Positions 44,047 to 56,900 of a stretch of 64,000 nucleotides of DNA are shown here, piece by piece. A program made the translations under genes and the position numbers. The notes beneath the pieces were generated by a model. It saw only the letters and a list, made by a program, of their open reading frames with translations, had not been told where the DNA came from and ran no database searches. How positions within the stretch are numbered: position 1 is the stretch's first letter; each line of letters opens with the position of its first letter. Source of the DNA: Mytilus galloprovincialis (Eukaryota; Mollusca; Bivalvia; Mytilida; Mytilidae); assembly GCF_965363235.1 (NCBI RefSeq), contig NC_134843.1:65015865-65079864 (forward strand). Direction: 5' to 3'.

Positions 44047-44977
44047 ATGAGAGATGGATGGCATGATTCATCACCAAAAGAGAAATTTCAAGGGAATGTG
44101 TTAGTAAATACTCTCCTTAAAAAATATCCAGGTCGGTTTCAAAGTCGTTGGGCTGCCGTAAAGTTTGCCAGAGGCCTTTTTCGTGACGGCATTATAAACA
44201 GTGTCGCCAATCTTAAATCTTTCGAGGACTCTGGACAACTTTATACGTGGCCAAATAATGACTCCTCCGCCGAATGGCGTAAAATGACGTCTCACGAAGT
44301 ACACTCAAATTTCCGAGGATACACTCCGAAAAAGAAAAACTTCAACGACCAAGAAGATATCGATATTATCAAGAGTGTGAAATCCGCTCTAAGTGGAGCA
44401 AAACAAGATACGTCTTTGATCAGTAAATTCTTCAAGGATCTTCAGAAGGATTTTCCTGATTCTAATTCTTCACAGAAGACACAACCATCCGAGCGTAACT
44501 GGATTAATCCAAGATTAAGTACTGCGTCTAGTGAAAGTTCTGCCGATACAATCACTCATAGCTATTTAAAGTTCAAAGATAAACCTGGAAATAAAGTTAA
44601 TAATAATCATATGTATCAAATGGGTTCTAATACACGAAATTATAGTTCAATACCCGAGGAAGATATGCCTGTCCTTGACCGTTCTCATGGTGGATCTTCT
44701 TTAGAGTATGAATTATCAGCAGGTAATCCAGCCAATAGCAGACGATGGCAAGATGCACAATTTTGCTATTCAGACAATGAGAAACAACTTATTGAAGAAA
44801 TGAAGAAAATGAAACGGGATCATAATGAATCCATTCAAGCTTACGAAGAAAGAATTAGCAAACTTATGGCAAAAATGCATGAACTTAAAGGTATTGCTGA
44901 AATGTTGGAAAATTCGAGTACCAAAGGTTCTCCTTACGGCCTACTTCCTGGTCGAGCACATCTTATCAATATTTTAG
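44047..44977 (+). CDS. Formin exon: DEP-like domain and coiled coil
   Basis: Residues 1-310, ending in phase 1 at ATTTTAG|GTAAGT. DEP signature in order: WH...F-x-GNVLVNTLL, then SRWAAVKFARGLFRDGII, then SFEDSGQLYTWP. The spacing of Phe-Gly, LV-x2-LL, Arg-x2-Ala-Val, Gly-Ile-Ile and Tyr-x-Trp matches DEP domains. Then a Ser-rich low-complexity stretch (100-240) and a heptad-like helix from KQLIEEMKKMKRDH to HELKGIAEMLE (246-288), a likely coiled coil. The exon opens directly at an acceptor, so the N-terminal DEP helix probably comes from an exon not found. Confidence 0.8.
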
Positions 44978-47900
44978 GTAAGTTTTTTTAAAATCTATAT
45001 TTCTAAGAAATAAGAAGATGTGGTATGAGTGCTAATGAGCTCGAGACAACTCTCCATTCAAGTCTCAATGTCTAAAAAGGTCAACAAATTTGTTTGGAGG
45101 GAGTGATGCTATCTGATTTAGATAATTTTATTTCCAAAGTACACATCCTGGCCAAGCACATGTTATGGTGTGGTACGGTAAATTGCAAATGGTTATATAC
45201 ATCGATTTCTTTCTAGAAATGATAGCACATGAAAGTAAGCAAAATATCAATACATCGTCTCAATCTGAGTGTTTTAAGAGACGTTTTTGCTTTTAAAAAA
45301 CATAAAGGTGTAGATGCTGTAATTGTTGTTGTAAACATTTTTGAAGTATCGCCGTCTTGAGGATTATTTTCAGACATGAAACATATTTCGTTAGATAATG
45401 CATAATATACAATATGATATATTTATATTATGAAAGTTAACCTTTTCATCTGGCAGTGCAATGTAATTTAATTACGCTGAAATTGTTTTTCTTTTATAAT
45501 GCAATGATAAAACCTCAGTATTGTATAATTTTCTTATCAAAGTAAAATATTTGCTCTGTTGAACATATTATTTTACAATTACATCATATTATGCTGCTGA
45601 AAGTTCTTCAATATTGGAGGATATAAAGCTATATAGACCTAATGTGTAAATCATCAAATTATTTACTAATTTCTTATCTACAATCCTCATCAGTAAAATA
45701 TTTGCTCTGTTGAACATATTATTTTTCAATTACATCATATGTTGCTCCAAAGCCGTTTTGTCTCGGTTGAATTAAAGATATGTATACACTAAAATGATAC
45801 AGACAAATATTTCATTCATTAAATAATTTAGATACAGTATCCATTAATCTTTGATATAAAAACATGTTTGTACACAGGTCATATATTTTCGACAAATGCA
45901 TAAAGAATGTACATAGATCATTTTAACATTATACCAAATAGTAAATGCTAAGGTATAGAAAATATACATTAACCTCACGCGAAGGATAATTGAATCAAAT
46001 TTACCGAAAGGTCATTTTACATTTCAAATTTTGAAGTTAAATATTGGAAAGTTTTATTGTGAGTGGCCGACGACACACGTTTACGTTCATGAAAAGCAAA
46101 CTTTTGAAATTGTTTTGTAAGGATTAACCAAACACACTGGAATTGATGCAAGGCATCATTGATGTGGAATACATATTTCTAATTAGGTAAATACGTTGTT
46201 ACATGCATGTAGATACATTTTGTAAATGTTTCATTTTTTACACAACTGCTTAACCTCCTCTGGTCCGAAACACATCGTAATTTATACATGTACTCTATAT
46301 ATTTGTCTGTGAGTATTACTGTTTTGTGGGCAGCGGTTTTGTTACTCATAAAATTGGATGTAATTTGGTATTTGAAGGATAGTTGACATGGAAATATATC
46401 AATAAATGAGTAATACGAAACCTGTCGTTCAAATGTTTAATGAATAATAGATTTTTCTAATAAAAATGGAACATATTTTGTATCTTGTAGGGAATAAACA
46501 GGACAAGAAGCCCTTAGGATCTACAACGGGTGGTTTTGTCCCTCCTCCATTACCGCCAAGACCAACCAAAGGCAATAAAGTGTATCCAAATAAACCAATT
46601 ATTCATCCAAAATGTAAAATGAAACATTTAGATTGGTCAAGGATTATTCTTAAAGATGGTAAGTGATATAAATTAAATAAATACAGCTGTAAATTATTAT
46701 TACAAAAAATTGTAAACAATATTATTAATTTTTTAGTGAAGGTGGAGGACCATATGGGATATTTCAGCTGACAGCGTTTCAGTTAATCATTCATTAACAA
46801 AATTGTATATTGTGCTCTTTTAACAAGAAAACTGATAGTATTTCACTTCGTATGTAATGATGAATTGCCATTGTGTGTTTTAGAATAAACAGAAGTGTCA
46901 CATGTTGCACAAACAACGAGCATCAAAATTAACTGATACAAATAAGGACATAAACTCATTTTTCTGCCAACAGCGTTTTAGTTGATTATTCATTTACATA
47001 AAAAATGTATGCTGTGCCCTTTAAACACAAAAAAAAGTTCGCATGCTACTTCATAAAAAGATAAATAATCTTTGTTTGTTTTAGAATAAACGGAAGTGTC
47101 CCACAATACACAAAACAATACGCCAAATGTAACTGATAAACATTAGATAAACTCATTTCAAAAGACCGGAACACTACAAAATGTGCAGTTTAATAATCAG
47201 GGATGTCAAATTAAAATTCTTTGGAAAATAAAATGTTGGTCAGGGTCAAATAGTGTTCATATTATCAAAGATAATTTAAATACTTGATAAGTTGTATTCT
47301 TATAATTATAATGAACAATTACTTAACAATGGCATTGCAACGCATTGCGTTTAAGATATATAATATAATTTCTAACCATTTAAACAAGGTTAATAGAAGA
47401 TGCCCAATTGTCAGTTCGAATCTTTAACCATTATGTTCTTCGGATAATGATATAAAATAGGCCTAACAAAAGGGAGGAATGTTAATGTGTGCGCTACCTA
47501 CCATAACTTGAATAGAAATGCTTGGTTGAAAAGTCACGCCATCCAATATTAATCATGTGTATACAACAATAAATATGTCACATGGAAGACTTTTTTTAAA
47601 AGTAGAATTCGTAGTATCCATATGAAATTATGGATTTTGGTAAAAAAAGGTATACAGTTTTATCGCCATATCTTTTCCGGTCCGGTAAGCTTTTTACATT
47701 CTGTCGTGATTTACTGCTTTATGTTATTACTTTTTTTACAAATAAAAGCTAAAATATTTTCTCACTTGATTTTGAAGATAAAAAACGATACAGCGTTTCA
47801 TTATTTTGATTCAATAAGGCAACTGTTTTCTTCGACTTTCTTACATTTTTTGCAGATATGAATATGATCATCATAAAATCCAGGTTATTTAATTGGAGTT

Positions 47901-50900
47901 TTTTCCCCTCCCATTTTATGCAATAGTTTTCTTGTAGAAAATACCTTTCAATGTTGTACTTGAATGTATCAATCGCGTCTGGCGCAAATAAAAAAAATCA
48001 ATCCTGATATCTATGATGAGTTTTTTTACAACCACCGGGTCGATGCCACTGCTGGTGGAGTTTTTATTCCCTTAGGGTATTACAAGCAAAGTAGTCAGCA
48101 CTTTTATGTTGACTTGAATTATCATTGATATGGTCATAATTATAAATCAACTATTAACAAAACCTTTTTTAAAATACTAAGGCTTTTCTACCTCAGTAAT
48201 ATATTACCTTAGCTGTATTTGGCAAAACTTATAGGAATTTTTGGTCCTAAATGCTCTTCGACTTCGTACTTTATTTGGCCTTTTTAATTTATTTTAGAAT
48301 GAAATTCAAAACAGTGTGGCTGTGGCCATTGATTGACACATTAAATTCATCCATTGACTGGGACAATTTAGTGAACGTTTGTATGTAACAACTACTGCTC
48401 ACTATGTACTTTTTAAAGACACCTAAACTATGGGGTCACCAAAGGTTCTCAACACCTTAATAAAGTAATTCGAAAAACTAATCAGAAATAACACGATGTT
48501 TTGATTTATATCAATTATATAAATCAAAACATAAAGGTTATTCCTGATTAATTTTTTGAATTATTTTATAATAATGGGGTTCGTGTTGTTTATTCTTTAG
48601 TTTTCTATGTTGTGTCGTGTGTACTGTTGTTTGTTTGTCTATTTCATTTTTAGCCATGGCGTTGTCAGTTTGTTTTAGATTTATGAGTTTGACTGTCCCT
48701 TTGGTATCTTTCGTCCCTCTTTTATAATTAAAGGCGTTAAGAAACCTTTGGTGACCCCACAGTTTAAACGTCTATCGGAGGTACGTCGTGAACAGTGGTC
48801 GTTACAGACAAACGTTCACGTAAATTGTCCCAGTCAATGGATGAATTTAATGTGTCAATCAATGGCCACAGCCACACTGTTTTGAATTTTATTCTATTCA
48901 AGCGTCACTGATGAGTCTTTTGTAGGCGAAACGCGCGTCTTGTGCAAATGCAAAACTCCAATCCTGGTATCCATGATGAGTTTATTAGCATACATAAAAT
49001 AAATTACCAACTAATATTTCATTTATCTGTTCTTTCATTGTTGCACGTATAATGTTTCACAGTGTAAAGTCAGTTGTTATTTAAAAGAAAATATATAATA
49101 TGGGCAAAATCTAATGAAAAATACCAGACGTATAAATTGATACGACAGAACAGCAGACTCATCAGTGGACATATACGTAAAAAATTAAATTCTTTCCATT
49201 CTAAACATGACCATATAGATACATACTGTGTGTAAATCAACATCGACTATTCTGTTTTTTATTTATAAAAAAATACAAAACAATTAAGCTAAATGTTTTG
49301 TTATATTGTATAGTATATTTTTAAGTGCAAAGGTTTTATCATAATACATTGTTTAATACAGAGGTCGTAACCCAAATATTATAAATGTCCTTGATCTTAT
49401 GTTTTACAAAGTGACGAGATAATTGTATAGATTTAAACTAGCGGTGTAACTTAAAACTTACTATTTACTAAATCACAAAGCTAGAAATATGTTACAAACA
49501 CATATAAAAGGTGTATTTTTCTGTAAAATTAAAAGGAGTGTAAGAATATAAAGCTTTGATGATACCACGTATTATGCTAGTAAAGACATTGTAATTTTTA
49601 AATATCCATTTGCTTATGTTTTATACAAACAAAAATAGTTTTATGTATTGTTAATGTAAGGCTTGCGTGACTCGAACTATTTTTGTTATTAAACTATCTT
49701 ATGACTTACTTACCGATTTAATGCCTACAGTTTTTGTTACTCATTTGAGGTTTTAGCATTCCTGGAGAATATTTCATAAGTAAAACAGGATTATTTTAGA
49801 CCCAAGGATCTTCATGGGTTTTAAGATGTTTTCTCAATTTCTCTGAGATATTATGTGATATAAACTATTTCAATTGTGTATGTGGAATTTCAGGATCACA
49901 CAATTCTTTAACTACGTTATGGCACAACATGGCAGAGCCAAAAATTGACACAGACGAGCTTGAACGGTAAGACCTTTATCATTAGTCGAGTTTACTTTTC
50001 GAAAATACGACTTTCATCGTTTCACAATAATACCCACTACAAAAGGGTCTGGAAGGGTTTACATAATAGATAGCAATAGCGGGGGGATGAAAAATAAGAA
50101 ATAATGGGTTATTAAAATATAAAGAATAGACTATGATAGGGAGAAACAAAAACATATATATAAATAAAGAGTTCAGAAACAAATACTATGCCCTTATTCA
50201 GACATACAACAATTCAAAGTACAACTGTATTGAAAAAATATAAATCAGATGAATGAAAATCTTCATCTAAATATTTCAAGATTTTCGTCCAGCAGACATT
50301 CTCGAAACTTTAATTTGAATATGAACCAATTCGTATATGACAGGGGAACTGAAATATTGAACTTTTGCGGATAGTTTTCGAAATGGTAATCATACATCTA
50401 CTTATTTTTATATTTACTTCTTATCGACAACTAGAAATATAAAAAAATTCCGAAGTCTGCCATTATTGCAGATCTCACAATGACTAAGTGTATTTTAAAT
50501 TTTTGTTTTTTACCTTCAAATTTTTGCTATAATCATAGACAAAAATGAAACTTATTTTAAAAGTGCACATGATTTAGATATATATAAGAATGTGTCAAAT
50601 GTTTTCTTGAGGCCTATGAGATTACATTAAAAATTCAATCATGAAAGTGAAAAAAGTATCTAGTCAAATACTGTAGACGTGTTCACTGATTGGATGAAGA
50701 TAATTATAGTAAAATGTCTTCATTTTTGATATGCACGCATCTGCTTAGCTAGAACAAACTGACTGTAGTTTAAGGTTCATATGTTTTACCTATCATAATG
50801 AATAGCATCAAATATAAGAGCTAATATATTCATATATGCGTTTAAAATCACTATGAATCCCCAAATTAAATATTTAAGGTTAGAAGTTTATTGATTAAAT

Positions 50901-53900
50901 CAGCAACACCTGCATATCAACATGTATGACTTATTAAAGTCCTGGGTTTGAACTTGCAAGAATCATGAACATATGTGCATACACGTATAAAACACTTTGA
51001 CATCTCTAAATGTTGCTACTTTTAACCTTTATGAATACGAATTGTTCTGCAACATAAAGAATGATTAAATCAAAACCATGTTGATAATAGATGATAAAAG
51101 AGTTATATAGATAAGTCCATTGAAAAGAGTGATTTGAAGGGTCGTATAATTTTCTACCCAACATCCATCTGTTTCAGGTTATTCCGTTGTTTTAGTGGAG
51201 TAGGAAATAGTCTCTATGATGATATTGTTAATCGTAGAGGGAAGTCAAAACACCAGGTATGTCTATGAAAATTAAACAAATATTTACAACACCTTTGTGT
51301 ACGAAAATAAAAGAAATTGAATTGACTACACATATTTTATTTGATTCAAAGACAAAGTTTCAGCCGTTATACATCTTTACAGTTCTCAGGGTATAAAACA
51401 GCAACATGTTATCATAGAAATGGAGTCAGAAGTCGATGCCTCTATCTATGATAAAGAACTTTAAAAATGAAAGGTTTTCATCTAACCTTTCTTTTCATAA
51501 GTAACCATTAATTGCTTATATTATGAGCTGTTTCTTCTGTTTTCATTTCCTACATTATAAAGTCGACACGAATGTTGATATGATTATACATGATTATAAT
51601 TTTTGATGTTCAATACTATTGTATTAGGCCTTGGATGATGAACATATTTAAATCATCTTCCGTTGAAATTAAAGAAGAATAAAGTAACAGTTACATAATA
51701 AATAACAGTAACAAAGGCGGTGATCTTTTGATATATCAATTTAACGTGTATACTATGATAATGTATCTGTATTGGATTATTGTATGCATATGTATACATT
51801 ACCTTTGATTGAATTAGCTTAAAAATGTAACCAAAAGCTGTCATGGTACATGTTTTGTTTTAAATGTTTACATAACCATTTTTTTACTTGCTCATAATAT
51901 TTGTTTGAGTTGACCAGATAAAAATTCCCCAAAACATTATTTTTTTAAATAATTTATTTTCAGTATGTGACCATTCTAACCGGTGAACAGTCACGGCGTC
52001 TAGTCAGTACCATGAAAATATTGCCGTGTGAGTTGCCGACTGTTGTAGATGGTCTGACAGCGATGGATTATCAGACCGTGCAATCAGATAGGTTAGTTAA
52101 CCTTTATAAACATGTGTAGATGACATTCTGAGCCCCTGACATTCCATTATATATGCTCTCTACCTGTTTGATTATTGCTACGCACAATCGTGACTTTCCT
52201 ATAAGCAAGCGAAGCAATAGTTATTTGAATATACTTACATTATATAGTCCTTAAGAATTATCTTTGAAGAAGGTGGCGCATCTTATGGGGTAGTGCAAGA
52301 GTCTGCTTCATTACAGAACAAAAGTTGTTTCTGCCACTACTGATGGAGTTTTTATTCCCCGAGGGTATCACCAGCCCAGTAGTCAGCACTTCTGTGTTGA
52401 CATGAATAATCATTGATATGGTTTTAATTAATAATTAACTTTTAACAAAACTTTGATTTTTGAAATACTAAGGCTTTTCTACCTAAGGCATACATTAACT
52501 TAGCTGCATTTGGCAAAACATTTTGGAATTGTTGGTCACTAATGCTTTTCAACTTCATACTTTATTTGGCCTTTTTAATCCTTTTTGATTCGAGCGTCAC
52601 TGATATGTCTTTTTTAGACAGAAATACAAAATTCCAATCCTGTATCTATGATGAGTTTATTTTCTTTAGTATAGGTTTTGTCCGATTTTCCAGCCTCAAA
52701 TCCACTCCAATATAACTGTATTCACGACAGTTGATTTATAAAATCATATTGTAAATCATTGTATTAACACATAAACTGCAATTGTTCGGATTTTTTTTTT
52801 TTTGCACTAAACATTCGTATCTGAACTGTTTTGTAATATGCACCTCAGCTAAATTAAGATTGATAGATATCGAACTCTTATCTTTCCCTCCTTTTACATA
52901 TCATCAGTCAGTAAGTCGCGGTATAGTTACAAATTATTTTTCCAACTCAATGTGTTTGTTTTACCTTCACAAATTAGATGAAAGTCAGTTCTAGTAACAT
53001 CTGAGCAATATTATGGTTTTACTCAATGTTGCTTCAATCCTTCTTGTTATTTCAGAGTTTCCCACTATTCAAATAGCTGCTTTTTTACGTCGCCAATATT
53101 TTGACAATTTCTAAAAGTATCATTATCTTCCCCATATTTTAATATTTTTTAAAATTGAACTAGGCACTAGTGTAAGGAGACGAATAATAAACAACACTTT
53201 TGCGAATACCAAGTTGAACATTTGTTACCTTTACTAAATTTCCCAATGTTTTATTTCAAGTACTAACTCCGAAAGCAAAGGTCATATTAAACACATCAAG
53301 AATAAAACATGAAAAAGAAAAATTCGCTCTTTTTTTTTAACCAAAACAATTCGCGACTTTTTAACCAATAACTTAGAAAGCTTCCAAAACGCTTCTTAAA
53401 ACTCTGATTACAAACGATTTCAGATTTTGTTTTCTGCTTTGTATTTGTGTCTGTATTTCAAGTTTGGTTGCTTCTCCCTCAATTTCATTCTTAAATGTTA
53501 AAATCTGTATTTTTCATATAAATAATGAGTATTTTGCACTTGTGAAGTTTATTGCTTTTCAACTTATATATGTTTGGCCCTCAAAATGTTTTAATTCTAT
53601 CACCACTGAGTTCTATTCAGGTTAAATCTACGTCTGGTGTAATTAATTAAAAGCCTGGTATGTATGATGAGTTTTTACAGCAACTATTGCTGCTGGACGT
53701 TTCTTCCTCTAGAGTATCACCAGCCCAGTAGTCAATATCCTTTTTGTAGAAAAACTATTTATTAAATGTAACAATCCTTTGAAACATTAACTTTAGGTTT
53801 TTACACCAAGGCATATAAAGTATAAAGCAGGTCATGCAATACATTTTTGAACTTCAAGTTTTCAATGCCCTGTACCTTTATAATTGATAATAGTTGAAAA

Positions 53901-56900
53901 TGTTTTGAATCAACTGCTATTGATGAGTCTTGTGATAGACTTAACTTGCTGTTGGTTACCTTATTACAAGCATGGTATCTTTGGTGACTTTTTATTTATT
54001 ATCACTGGGTCGATGCCATTGCTGATGAACGTATGATCTGTGATGGTATCACAAGCACAGTACGTCTATGCTGGCATACAATATCATTGATAAAGATATG
54101 TTACTGTCGATTAACAATTCATTACAAGGTAAAATCAATTGAAACACTAAAGTTCATATACAGTCAAGAATAGAAAAATGTATCCAGATTTTGCACAATA
54201 ATGGAAATTCTGGTTTTCAATGCTCTTTCAATTTGTAATTGATTTGACAAATGGGTTTTTGCTTTACGTGAATTTAGACAATACGTTAAATATATGTAGA
54301 AGTTCGATGTATATTACAATTTATGGAGACAGATGTTCAAAAACTACTCAATTACAAAAACCTCTGTTATTACTTTTTTGTGATTGAAGTGTAACAATTA
54401 TCAATACTAAAAATGTTGTTTTTTAATATCTTTATATAGTAATTTACTGTTAATAAAAATATATTGAAAATCAAGCATGTGATAATGTCAATTACCAAAA
54501 TGCCTTTTCTGTATATGTTAATATATCTTACATATTTTTAGGTATATATTTAATTGTCATGTGGATCATTTATGATTATAGATTTGTGGAGCTTGTGGAA
54601 ATTCTTGCTACCTGTAATGAAATAGACACAATCATGTACCATGTGAAAAGAAAAGGATCAGGTATTAGTTCACATATGAAAAAATATTATCAATGAATTG
54701 GATCGTTTAATAAATTATAAATGGAAATGATAAATGATTTTCGAAAATAGCCTAGTGAACAATGAATTATTCATTATGAAAATTGTACTAAATATCATCA
54801 TGAGGATATAAAAATTGAATCTTTTTAAAAATTCTTATATCCTAAATGTTATATGAACAATTTATATAGTTTGTATTACCTTAAATGTTTTCTTACCAAA
54901 ATCCTTTTGTTTTGCAGCTAATATTGATCATCCAGAATTTTTCATCAGTGAAATTTCAAAATTGGATCACCTTAAAGACAGACTTGATTTCATGAGATTC
55001 AAAAAGAAAGTTCAGTGGCACTTATTTGAAATAGGTATACATTATCTAAATTTAAAGTTATTTTCATTTTTGAATTCTAACGGAGATATAATTTAACTTT
55101 ATCAATCTTGCAAGTGAGAAGTTAAATAACATAAATACCGAAACATTCTATACGGAAAGTCATTAAGCAAATGGCAGAGTCAGAAGTTCATTCACACCAA
55201 ACAAATGGATAATAACTGTCAAATTTCTGACTTGGAACAGGCATGTGCTTATTTAGAAAATGATGGATTAAAAATTTAATAGCTAGCCAAACCTCTCATT
55301 TGTATGAGACCATGCATACTATTTTATTTCACTACTACGTAAACTCACTTGAAATTGAAAGACACTCACCTTCATTGTTCTACAGTCTTTTTTGTATTGA
55401 AGAGTATGCGAAGTTACACGTTCTGACTGATATTCAATATCTATCTTAATAAACAGAATGATAACAAGTACTCAGTAATCTTCATTCTCCAAACTAAATT
55501 ACAAAGAGGAGAACTCAAATAACGGTTTCTTTGCACAGAGCTAGGACTATAATATTAAAAGTACCAAGCTAATAATTTTGTTCTCCAGTGCACGCTTTGT
55601 CTTAAAAAAATGCTCATCATTGACAGCGAATGAAAAAATGTTTAGACCAAATAGAGTACACAGTTGAAAAGTATATTACATTACTAAAACATATTTGAAA
55701 AATATCTTGTCTCCAACAACAAACTTGGTTGTTGTTGATTTAATTAACATGCCCTTGAAGTTTGAAACAATTTTTTATGTATGATTTCAGATCAACAACT
55801 ACGTGAACTTCATACAGCTTGTGATGAAATTTCAAACAGGTAAATATGTTGTTCTTTGAAAACATTATTCAGAGATAAATAACTGTTAAATCGTAAACAA
55901 AATGAGGAAATAAGATCAAAATTTAACTTTCTTTACTATATAGCATGTTTATGATTTGTTTATAGAATATTTAATTGTATGTAAACACTGAAAAATGATT
56001 GCCAATAATTGATCTTAGTATTCTAAAAAAATAACTTTACATATTTTTTTTTTAACGTAAATTCTGATTTTTAGCTTGGCTTTAAAGAACTTGATGGAAA
56101 CATTGCTAGCAGTGGGCAATTACGTTAATGGGGGTACAGAAGAAGGACAAGCAGATGGATTTACCATAGAAACGATGAACAAACTTAAGGAAATACAAGA
56201 TCAAGTGAGCTAACCTTACATGTTTTGCTGTAAGGTGAAATAAAACATAGAAAAATACGTTAATACGACAATAAAAAAGCGACAACACGGTGACATAGAA
56301 TAATAACAAAAATGTAAAATATATATAAAAAGTATAATAACAAAAATGCCACACTCTGAGGAAATGTTCAAAACGAAAAAATCCCTAAGCAACAATGGCA
56401 AAATTAAACGCTCAAACCCATCGCACCAATAGATAACAAATGCCATATTGTTTGACAGTCATATAAAATTCCATTATACTGACAACTATGTGCGAACAAA
56501 AAGTTAAATGAATGTCACTTAATGAAATGATTGTATCGTATATTTGTAATCAAATGCTAGAACTGTCACGGGTACTCCATAACAAACCATGCAGGTTATT
56601 TTCATGCTATTTAGACAGATATTTCAGTGTCTTGGTCCTCTTTTAGTTGATGTGTTTCCCTCAGATTTTTTTCTTCAATTAATCTTTATGTAAATATTGA
56701 AAAGCTGTATACTACTGTTGCCTTTATTTCCTATTGCAAAAATGTATATACATATGATAGAAATAACAGAAACTATCACTTTTGAAGTGTTGTTAGGATC
56801 ATGTGAATGAATGGTTTGTTTTACATATATTGCAACATCCCCAAATACTGCACCTAACTTTGTTTGAGCTATCTTTATTGTGGGCAGAAAACACCAACTT

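Larger units (their letters stand above)
47960..48985 (+). repeat. Family E tandem-type element, interrupted by a nested insertion
   Basis: A unit end (CAATCCTGATATCTATGATG) joins a new unit start (CACCGGGTCGATGCCACTGC), runs to about 48294, and resumes at 48897 with AAGCGTCACTGATGAGTC to the unit end CTGGTATCCATGATGAG. The break corresponds to the foldback insertion 48295-48896. Head-to-tail joining shows that these units occur in tandem. Confidence 0.75.

Noticed and set aside
47390..47440. Possible tRNA B box (CAGTTCGAATC)
   Set aside because: No matching A box or cloverleaf arms at proper spacing.
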